A stretch of DNA of 20,397 bases. Origin: Ardenticatenales bacterium (GTDB taxonomy: Bacteria; Chloroflexota; Anaerolineae; Ardenticatenales; Ardenticatenaceae). The notes beneath the pieces were generated by a model. That model was not told the DNA's origin and did not search any database. It worked only from the letters and a program-made list of their open reading frames with translations. Below, one piece after another: positions 14,556 to 20,397 of the stretch. How positions within the stretch are numbered: position 1 is the stretch's first letter; each line of letters starts with the position of its first letter. The stretch spans positions 1 through 20,397 of the forward strand of contig JACKAZ010000022.1 in NCBI GenBank assembly GCA_020634795.1, written 5' to 3'. Both the position numbers and the translations under genes were made by a program.

Positions 14556-17471
14556 CTATCGCCGCGCCCGCCGCTTCGCGTCGCGCAGCCGTGACAGCGT
14601 GTCGTCGCGGTCATCAGCGGCGTCGGGGGCCGCGCGGGGCGGGGCGGGGCGTGGTGGTGGCACGGGTTTTGCCGCGGCGCTGGGCGCTGTCGCGGGCGGC
14701 GCGGCGGGGGGGGTGTCGACCTCGGTGGGGCGGCGGCTGGGCCGCGACGCCCGCTGCTTGGCCGCGAACAGATCGTCGAGTTGCTCGGTGCGGGCAACGC
14801 CCTTCGACGCGGTGGTGCGCTGTTGGGCGCGGCGCTCACGCCGCCAGTCGCGGGCCGCCGCCAGCTCGCGGCTGCCCCACATGACACGTCGCACGGCCAC
14901 ATCGAAGGGGAAGAGCAGCAGCGCCAGCAGCATCAGCCACGGCCAGAGCGGTTGGGCGCGGCTGACCGGCTGTTGGGGCGTTTCCCAAATCGCGTTGAAC
15001 GCCGCCAGCGTCAGCTCCCGCCCGCCGGTGCGCTGGGCCAGATCGGTCAGCAATGTCTCATCGGCCTGCTGGATGCGATATTCGGGCGAATAGGGAACCA
15101 CAATGCCCCGCGTCCGGCTCGCCACGATCTCGCCCGCTGCATCCTGCTCGGTTACCGTCACCAAATATGCCCCGCTCTCCGTTACGGGCATCGGCACCCG
15201 ATAGCGACCCACCCCGACCTGCGGCACGCTCAACTCGGTGCGCACCAAGTCGGGCGAAAGGATCGTGGCCCGCACGTCCCCGGTCGTTTGGTCGCGGGTC
15301 GCCACCTCCAACGTGGTGGTGGCCCCTTCGGTCAGACCGCGCACGCTCAACTCATCGCTCTGCGGATCGGGAAAGCTCCAGGCCACGAGTTGGGCCGCAA
15401 AGGTCGGAAAGCCCTCCCAATCGAGCCAACTGCTCGCCCACCGCCCGCTCAGATCACTCGTCCACGCCACGGTGCGCCCCAAGCCGAAGAAGCGGGTTGC
15501 CAGCAGCGGCTCGCCACGGGGCGTGCGCAGCACCTCGGTGGCGTCGGGGCGCAGCGTGCTGCCGTTGTAGCCGAGCAGCCCGGGCAAGCTGAGGCTGCCG
15601 CCCGCCGCCCCCAGCCCCCGCAGAATCGCACTGTCGCTCATCAGTGTGGGGTAGAACGGCTCTTCCACGATGTAGCGGCCCGAGATGCGCACCGTCTCTT
15701 TCAGGAAGATCTGCGGCACATCCTCCATCGCCACGGCGGGGTAGAAGGCGCCGCCCCCCTCCTCGGCCAGCCGCCGCAATTCCGGTGCGGAACCCGCGCC
15801 CGCCGCCACCACGCTCAGCGTGATGCCCTCATTCGCCAACTGTACAGCAAGGTCGTGGTAGTTGCCTTCGCGCCCCCAGCCATCGGTCAGCAGGATGATG
15901 TGGCGCACCTTCGCATCCACCCCCGCCAGCCCCTCGCCGGCCGACGCAATGCCGGTGTAGATGTTCGTGCCGCCCACCGCATCGATCGGCGCGACCGCCT
16001 CTTCCAGCGCGGCATAGCCCGGAAAGCGCTGCGTTTCCAGCGCCCAGCGCGACAGCTCGTCAAAGGCGATCACGCCGATGTAATCCATGCTACTCAGCAC
16101 GCCGCCCGCCTGCATGATCGCACTCTTGGCGATGTCGACCTTCGGCAGACCGCTCGGCAATCGGCCCGCCTGCGCTGCCGCGTTGGTCGGATCGTCGCAG
16201 TGGCAACGGCCCATCGAGCCGCTCTTATCGACCGCGAAGACGATGGCGACGTTGGCCTGCTGGTCGCGGGGCCGCACCTCCATCTCGACAGGCATCACCG
16301 TTTCCACCGGCGTACGCAGCCATTGGCCCGCGCCGTAGCTCTCCGGCCCACCGACCATCACCAAACCGTGACCCAGTTCGCGGACGAAGTTTGGCAACAG
16401 CTCCATGGTGGTGGGGGGCAGGGTGGTCGCACTGACATTGTTCAGCACGATGCTGTCGTACTGCGCCAACTCGGGCAGCGTTTGGGGCAGGGCGTTCGGT
16501 GCCAGCAGATCGACCTGCATTTGGGCGGCTTGCAGTGCGGCCACCAGCGGCTGCGTTTCCGCTTCGTCCGTCGTCACGATGGCGACGCGCGGCGGCCCCG
16601 TCACTTGGGTGTAGGCCGCAGCCTCGTTGTTCTGCGGCCGCGTGTCGTTGGCGGCCTCGACCAGAGCGCGGTAACGATTGAACCCCTGCTCGCTCGGCTG
16701 AACGGGGATGCGGTAGCTGGTGCCGCCCGCTGGCACGCTCACCTGCTCGTCGTAAAGCAGCCGGTCGTCGCCAAAAAGCCGCAGCCGCACGCTGCTTTCC
16801 ACGGTTGCATCTAATCGCACCGTCAGCTCGATCTGTTCGCCCAACGCGACCGATTCAGGGGCATCGAGCATCGTGAGTTGCACTTCAGGGCCGCTCACCG
16901 CCCCGCCGAGCGGGATCACATCCAACGTTACGTTGCGGGCCGCGACGAGGTCGGCGCTGACCCGCGCATCCCCCACGTTCTGCTGCCCATCGGAAAGGAG
17001 TACCAGTCGCTTCTGACTGTCGTCGGGCAACATCGCCAGGCCGAGTTGGAGTGCCTCGCCGATATCGGTGCGAGTGGCGAGCGGCACGCTGGCCAGCGGC
17101 TCGACCCGCCGCAGCTCGGAAGCCGACCGCTCCACCAACGCCTCTTCGCCAAAGAGCACGATTGCGGCTTGGTTGCCGTCGGGCATCTGGCCGATGGTCT
17201 CCCGCAAATAGTCCGCGATCTGATCGCGGCTGCCGCTGGGCATCGAATCGCTGACATCCACCACGAAGGCCACCGTCAAGGCATCGACCGGTCGCCGCCA
17301 TTCCGCGCCCGCCAGCGCCAACACCACCGCTGCCACGATCACGGTGCGCAGCACAAGGCTGGCGACGCGACGCGGCGCGGCCATGCGGCGCGGGGCCAGC
17401 CGTGCCAGCACCCAGAGGAGTGGGAGCAGTAGCAAGGCCCAGAGATAGGTGGGGTGGGTGAAGGTGAGCAT
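14556..17471 (-). CDS. Double-VWA / glutamine-amidotransferase-like membrane protein
   Basis: A 971-aa protein. Two N-terminal membrane helices (about 8-24 and 37-55) precede a first VWA domain with MIDAS motif DVSDS (72-76) and TDIGEAL, LLSDGQQNVGD. Next comes a GATase1-like segment (VAIVTTDEAETQPL...GHGLVMVGGPESYGAG). A second VWA domain, with MIDAS DKSGS (415-419) and LLTDGWGREG, is followed by a second part of the GATase-like fold (GEPLLATRFFGLGRTVAWTSD). One membrane helix (about 841-858) and a Pro/Ala-rich basic tail end the protein. C423 and C425 form a CHC motif right after the second MIDAS. The amidotransferase catalytic cysteine is not evident, so this is probably a binding or scaffold fold. 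Related proteins are common in Chloroflexota and Planctomycetes next to BatA-like genes; their role is not settled. No ribosome site precedes the ATG, where a 9-bp repeat array abuts. Confidence 0.88.
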   Translation of the reverse strand: MLTFTHPTYLWALLLLPLLWVLARLAPRRMAAPRRVASLVLRTVIVAAVVLALAGAEWRRPVDALTVAFVVDVSDSMPSGSRDQIADYLRETIGQMPDGNQAAIVLFGEEALVERSASELRRVEPLASVPLATRTDIGEALQLGLAMLPDDSQKRLVLLSDGQQNVGDARVSADLVAARNVTLDVIPLGGAVSGPEVQLTMLDAPESVALGEQIELTVRLDATVESSVRLRLFGDDRLLYDEQVSVPAGGTSYRIPVQPSEQGFNRYRALVEAANDTRPQNNEAAAYTQVTGPPRVAIVTTDEAETQPLVAALQAAQMQVDLLAPNALPQTLPELAQYDSIVLNNVSATTLPPTTMELLPNFVRELGHGLVMVGGPESYGAGQWLRTPVETVMPVEMEVRPRDQQANVAIVFAVDKSGSMGRCHCDDPTNAAAQAGRLPSGLPKVDIAKSAIMQAGGVLSSMDYIGVIAFDELSRWALETQRFPGYAALEEAVAPIDAVGGTNIYTGIASAGEGLAGVDAKVRHIILLTDGWGREGNYHDLAVQLANEGITLSVVAAGAGSAPELRRLAEEGGGAFYPAVAMEDVPQIFLKETVRISGRYIVEEPFYPTLMSDSAILRGLGAAGGSLSLPGLLGYNGSTLRPDATEVLRTPRGEPLLATRFFGLGRTVAWTSDLSGRWASSWLDWEGFPTFAAQLVAWSFPDPQSDELSVRGLTEGATTTLEVATRDQTTGDVRATILSPDLVRTELSVPQVGVGRYRVPMPVTESGAYLVTVTEQDAAGEIVASRTRGIVVPYSPEYRIQQADETLLTDLAQRTGGRELTLAAFNAIWETPQQPVSRAQPLWPWLMLLALLLFPFDVAVRRVMWGSRELAAARDWRRERRAQQRTTASKGVARTEQLDDLFAAKQRASRPSRRPTEVDTPPAAPPATAPSAAAKPVPPPRPAPPRAAPDAADDRDDTLSRLRDAKRRARR

Positions 17472-17474
17472 GGG

Positions 17475-17537
17475 TGAGTTTTGTGAGTTTAGTGAGTTTT
17501 ATGAGTTTTATGAGTTTTATGAGTTTTATGAGTTCCG
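17475..17537 (-). repeat. Seven-copy 9-bp tandem repeat at the VWA start codon
   Basis: TGAGTT begins every 9 bp at 17475, 17484, 17493, 17502, 17511, 17520 and 17529. Four units are identical (TGAGTTTTA) and the outer ones differ by one to three bases. The array ends four bases upstream of the ATG of the double-VWA gene, occupying the place where its ribosome site should be. Confidence 0.9.
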
Positions 17538-17540
17538 TAG

Positions 17541-17561
17541 AGACGCGCCAGTGGCGCGTCT
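17541..17561. repeat. Short perfect inverted repeat, interspersed-repeat type
   Basis: AGACGCGCC-AGT-GGCGCGTCT is a perfect 9-bp stem with a 3-base loop, preceded by CGTAG. It resembles the GTAGAGACGYGCC...GGCRCGTCTC repeats scattered through many cyanobacterial and Chloroflexota genomes. There is no U-run on either side, so it is not a normal terminator. Confidence 0.7.
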
Positions 17562-17599
17562 GAAGCTTGAGAATTAGAGCGTTATGGAGTGTTGGAGTC

Positions 17600-17620
17600 G
17601 GGAGTTGGGAGTTGGGAGTT
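17600..17620. repeat. Three tandem GGGAGTT units
   Basis: GGGAGTT is repeated three times without interruption and is preceded by related GGAGTGTTGGAGTC. It is non-coding and lies in the gap between the two VWA genes. Confidence 0.8.
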
Positions 17621-17767
17621 TGCCTTAAGCATCCATTGCATTACTTTGGAAAGGCAAGGAATGCACAGTGATTCGCTTTTCGTTTTGTGTTTCGCGTCCG
17701 TTCCCCCCGTTTCCCCCGTTCCCCCTTCCTCTTTCGTGCCGCGTTTTAACGCTTCAACGCATCTCGT

Positions 17768-19729
17768 TTAACCGCTCTGCGTTTTCGTTGTGCGTTCTGC
17801 GTTGTGCGTTCTGCGTTGGAATGCGTCTCGGTTGTAGAGGAGCCATTCGGCCATCAGCAGCAGCAAGCCGACCAGTAGCAGCGGTCGCCATAGCTCTTGC
17901 CGCCCTTCGAGGGGCAGCGCACTGGCCGCGTCGTTCCCCGCGGTCGTGGTCAGGGCCAATGTCGGGGCGGGGGCGATGTTGCTCTCGCTGGGCACAATGC
18001 GATTGGCCGTGAAGCGCAGCGCGGGCTGGTCGCTGCCCAGCCAACGCACGGCGTAGACGCCCGCGTCGTTCAGGACAGCGCGGGTCGTGGCTTGCCCGTC
18101 GCTGGCGGCCAAGGTTTCGACCGTGCCGTCCGGCAAGGTTAATTCCACGCTCGCGCTGTCGAGCAAGGGTAACGTCACGGCATCGCCCACGGTCAGGCTA
18201 CGCCCGGCAAGGCCCCCCGCTGGCCCCACCAGCAGGTAATCGGCCAGCGTCGCCATCAGCACGGGATAGCTCGGCTGATAGACCAGATTGGTCAGCACCA
18301 CGTCGCGCGGCGGGTCGAGCGGGATGCTCTGCGGCTGACCGTAGAGCGGGGTTGCCAGCATCGCCACCCGTCGCCCGCCTTCCTCGCCCACCCACAACAA
18401 GGGCGTCCCGCGATTCGCATCTTCCAGCAGCACCGTCGCCCACGGGGGCGCGTCAGTGGCCTGCGCTTCCACAAAAAAGAGATCATCGGCAAAGAAGAGA
18501 TTCTCTTCGATCAGCGGCAGTCGCCCCGTTTTGATCGGCACCGGATTGGTGATCGTACCGGTGGCGCGGATCGTGTCGTTGCCGATCGGCGGGGCGATGA
18601 GCAGCAGGTTGGCGTCGCCGCCGGGCAGCCCCTGGCTCGGCAACCAGCGATCCAGCACCAGCAGATCGGCCTCGGTGCGGAGCGTGTCGCTCGGCACCGG
18701 ACTTTGCGTCACCTCGGCCCCGACCAGTTCGAAGGGCAGCCGGAGGTAGCGATTGCTGGCGGAGGGGCTGATAATTTCGACCCGCTGCTGGCTCGTGGGG
18801 TCGGCCACCGCCCACGCGCGGTCGTCGGCGGGCAGCACATCCTCGCCCTCCAGCCGCGCCTCGACTGCGAAGTCGCCCTCGGCGCTGATCGGGAAGAGGC
18901 GCGAGATCGCTTGGCCGTCGGGGGGCAGCAGCAGATCAGCGGCGCTGAAAGGGGTGCCATCGACTTCGATGACCAAGCGGCGGTTGGCTTCGGCATCGTT
19001 GTAGTTGACCAGTTGCACGAAGAGCTGCGTTCCCGCCTCGTTGCGTTCGACCTGCAGGGCGCTGATCGCTTGGTTGTTGCGGCTGTCGCCCAGCGGGACG
19101 TAGCGCAGGGGCCGCGAGAGCGCCAACGATTCCGGCAGCGTCACCGCGCCGTCGCTCAGCACCACCACTTCGCTTTCGGCCTCGCGTTCCGCCGCTGCGG
19201 CGGCCAACGTCAACGCTTGGCTCAGGTCGCTGTCGGTCGCCGTCGCTTGCACGCGGTCGAGCGCTTGGCCCAGCGCGATGCTGTCCCGCGTGTTGGCCAG
19301 GAGAATTTCCGCGCCATCCCCCGCACGGATGACGGTCAGCGTGCCATCGGCGGGCAGGCCATCGAGCAGGCGACGCAGTTCGGCGCGGGCCGCGTCCAGC
19401 CGCGTCCCTTCCGTGCTGTCTTGCGCGGCCATGCTCAACGAACTGTCGAGTACGGCGATGACGCTGCGGCCCGCACTGCCGGCCCGCGTGGTGAAGGGCC
19501 GCGCCAGGGCGAAGATGAGCGCCAACAGCACCAGCAGTTGCAGCAGCAGCAGCAGGTTGCGCCGCAGCCGCTGCCACGGGGCGTTGGCCTCCATGTCCTG
19601 CACCACCTGCTCCCACAGGTAGAGACTCGAGACCGGCACCTCGTCGCGCCGCCGCTTGAGCAGGTACATCGCGATCACCGGGGCCAGCAACGCCAGCCCC
19701 AGCAACGCGAAGGGGGTTAGCAGGCCCAT
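17768..19729 (-). CDS. BatA-like VWA membrane protein
   Basis: A 653-aa protein with the BatA/aerotolerance N-terminal layout: a first membrane helix (about 5-24) followed by LKRRRDEVPVSSLYLWEQV, a second helix (about 58-77), then a VWA domain with MIDAS DSSLS (95-99) and later VVLSDGAVTLPES. A long beta-rich middle region and a GATase-like segment (RRVAMLATPLYGQ) lead to one C-terminal helix (about 616-637). Members sit in membrane complexes with a MoxR ATPase and DUF58 proteins; those partners are not visible here. The last 16 residues (QRRTHNAERTTKTQSG) are encoded by the 14-bp repeats at 17791-17818 and look like a late, non-conserved extension. No good ribosome site is seen. It is probably co-expressed with the double-VWA gene 296 bp downstream. 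Confidence 0.87.
   Translation of the reverse strand: MGLLTPFALLGLALLAPVIAMYLLKRRRDEVPVSSLYLWEQVVQDMEANAPWQRLRRNLLLLLQLLVLLALIFALARPFTTRAGSAGRSVIAVLDSSLSMAAQDSTEGTRLDAARAELRRLLDGLPADGTLTVIRAGDGAEILLANTRDSIALGQALDRVQATATDSDLSQALTLAAAAAEREAESEVVVLSDGAVTLPESLALSRPLRYVPLGDSRNNQAISALQVERNEAGTQLFVQLVNYNDAEANRRLVIEVDGTPFSAADLLLPPDGQAISRLFPISAEGDFAVEARLEGEDVLPADDRAWAVADPTSQQRVEIISPSASNRYLRLPFELVGAEVTQSPVPSDTLRTEADLLVLDRWLPSQGLPGGDANLLLIAPPIGNDTIRATGTITNPVPIKTGRLPLIEENLFFADDLFFVEAQATDAPPWATVLLEDANRGTPLLWVGEEGGRRVAMLATPLYGQPQSIPLDPPRDVVLTNLVYQPSYPVLMATLADYLLVGPAGGLAGRSLTVGDAVTLPLLDSASVELTLPDGTVETLAASDGQATTRAVLNDAGVYAVRWLGSDQPALRFTANRIVPSESNIAPAPTLALTTTAGNDAASALPLEGRQELWRPLLLVGLLLLMAEWLLYNRDAFQRRTHNAERTTKTQSG
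17791..17818. repeat. Two tandem 14-bp repeats inside the end of the BatA-like gene
   Basis: TGCGTTCTGCGTTG occurs twice in perfect tandem, with a degenerate third copy at about 17776-17790. It encodes the extreme C-terminus of the BatA-like VWA protein on the minus strand. Repeats of this kind are usually intergenic, so the coding end has probably slid into it. Confidence 0.8.
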
Positions 19730-19748
19730 GGGCTAGGTCCAGCCCACT

Positions 19749-19885
19749 CTTGTCACCCCGAGCGAAGCGAAGGGTCTGGCTGCAAGATATTGCAGGATAA
19801 GTTGCTCGGCCCGATGCGAGATGTGACGCACTTTTATCCGCCACGCCCAGCGCCAGATTCTTCGCCTTCGGCTCAGAATGACAAG
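19749..19885. mobile_element. MITE-like element with 32-34 bp terminal inverted repeats
   Basis: The left end (19749-19780, starting CTTGTCACCCCGAGC) and the right end (19852-19885, ending GCTCAGAATGACAAG) are inverted copies, differing by a few substitutions and a 2-base indel. About 70 bp lie between them with no gene. The ends belong to the type beginning TTGTCATTCTGAGC that is found in many bacterial genomes. It lies between the zinc-ribbon gene and the BatA-like gene, 20 bp before the latter's start codon. Confidence 0.72.
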
Positions 19886-19955
19886 TGGCGCAGGCGGCTC
19901 GAATGGCCGCTTCTCGCAACGCAACTCTTTGCTCCGCTCTCTTTCAGAATACACG

Positions 19956-20165
19956 CTACCCCTCCCCGTCCCGTCCGGCGCGGGGCTGGCCGCAGTTGGC
20001 ACAGAAATTGTCGCCGGGTCGCATTTTGGCCGTACAATTCACGCAGGGCGCGGTCGCTTGGTTGCGCTGGTAGATCGACCAGAACAGCAGTCCGATGATC
20101 GTGGGTAGCGCCACCGTGAAAAGGCAGATCATGGCTATTATCGAGAGTTCGGCCATACCATACAT
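19956..20165 (-). CDS. Small membrane-anchored zinc-ribbon protein
   Basis: A 69-aa protein with one membrane helix (about residues 8-30) followed by a zinc ribbon made of two CxxC knuckles, CVNC and CANC, 11 residues apart, typical of the zinc-ribbon domains that end CxxCGxP. The start at 20165 has AAGGAG with ideal spacing, rather than the ATG three codons later. The ribbon should face the cytoplasm if the N-terminus is outside. The function is unknown. It follows the 32-aa gene by 62 bp on the same strand and shares its leader motif, so the two are probably expressed together. Confidence 0.8.
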   Translation of the reverse strand: MYGMAELSIIAMICLFTVALPTIIGLLFWSIYQRNQATAPCVNCTAKMRPGDNFCANCGQPRAGRDGEG

Positions 20166-20227
20166 GAGTTGCTCCTTATCGTCAGATCCACCGTCGGTCG
20201 ATTTCTTAAGCGGATGGGGAGGCTACA

Positions 20228-20326
20228 TCAAGCCTTGCGGTTCGCCAGAATGATGAAGATAAGGGCCACGATGATGAGACCGCCTAGTGCTACGATCGCA
20301 GCCAAAAGTAAGAGGGAAAGCGCCAT
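20228..20326 (-). CDS. 32-aa single-helix membrane microprotein
   Basis: A 32-residue ORF starts MALSLLLLAAIVALGG and ends ILANRKA. Nearly all of it (residues 3-28) is one hydrophobic helix, followed by a short positive tail, so the C-terminus should stay in the cytoplasm. A perfect AAGGAG lies five bases before the ATG, and it overlaps the end of the upstream gene. No family is recognised. The good ribosome site and clean topology support a real gene despite its size. Confidence 0.65.
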   Translation of the reverse strand: MALSLLLLAAIVALGGLIIVALIFIILANRKA

Positions 20327-20335
20327 TTTCGCTCC

Positions 20336-20397
20336 TTATCGTAAAATCAATTGTCGTCGCATCATCGAGAGCACCACATCCTCGACGGGCAAGCTGC
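20336..20397 (-). CDS. C-terminal tail of an unknown gene, partial
   Basis: Only the last 19 codons are visible, read in from the right edge: SLPVEDVVLSMMRRQLILR and a TAA stop. The stop overlaps the ribosome-site leader of the 32-aa gene, so the reading frame is probably the first visible member of the same operon. The tail is too short to identify a family. Confidence 0.5.
   Translation of the reverse strand, partial: SLPVEDVVLSMMRRQLILR

Noticed and set aside
14781..16814. 677-codon plus-strand ORF antisense to the double-VWA gene
   Set aside because: It is composed of His/Arg/Gln-rich low-complexity sequence with no domain, no ribosome site, and lies wholly opposite a clear protein; long antisense frames are expected at this GC content.
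18704..19720. 338-codon plus-strand ORF antisense to the BatA-like gene
   Set aside because: Gln/Arg-rich shadow of the minus-strand VWA frame; its glutamine run is the complement of CAG/CTG leucine codons.
19733..20002. 89-codon minus-strand ORF
   Set aside because: Most of it translates the MITE-like inverted-repeat element and overlaps the zinc-ribbon gene end.

Overview
This is a GC-rich stretch of bacterial chromosome, most likely from a member of the Chloroflexota (Anaerolineae or Caldilineae-like). That assignment is an inference. It rests on a paired set of large von Willebrand factor A (VWA) membrane proteins with a glutamine-amidotransferase-like fold, a DUF6391 protein, a DUF790/Bax1 nuclease, a DinG with a fused exonuclease domain, a Gram-positive-type LexA box, and interspersed simple repeats. 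No rRNA, tRNA, CRISPR array, phage or intact insertion sequence was seen.

Left part (1-4100): the C-terminal end of rimO (TRAM domain), then an exonuclease-helicase DinG of 935 aa, then a convergent lipoprotein gene on the minus strand. Next (4105-6341) is a self-contained plus-strand cassette. A long regulatory gap carries helically phased TATCCCA repeats. A near-consensus sigma-70 promoter has a perfect GAAC-N4-GTTC LexA-type operator inside its spacer. Three tightly packed genes follow (a short FtsK/SpoIIIE-like ATPase, a two-helix membrane protein and an 80-aa protein), closed by a strong intrinsic terminator. This cassette is the best candidate for an undescribed DNA-damage-induced system.

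Middle part (6600-13150): minus-strand DUF6391-holA (DNA polymerase III delta) and a short-form transaldolase, both with recognisable promoters. Then come plus-strand genes for a two-domain NAD(P)-binding DUF2867 protein translationally overlapped with a Bax1/DUF790 nuclease, a uridine-kinase-like P-loop kinase, and a lone ribbon-helix-helix protein.

Right part (13278-20397): everything is on the minus strand. In transcription order it runs: the tail of an unknown gene, a 32-aa membrane microprotein, a 69-aa membrane zinc-ribbon protein, a MITE-like inverted-repeat element, a BatA-like VWA protein, a 230-bp gap full of short repeats, a 971-aa double-VWA/GATase-like protein, an AraC-family regulator and a VOC-family protein. 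Genes linked to DNA metabolism (dinG, the FtsK-like gene, holA, bax1) recur across the window but belong to different transcription units. Several very long ORFs antisense to the VWA and holA genes are shadows caused by high GC.
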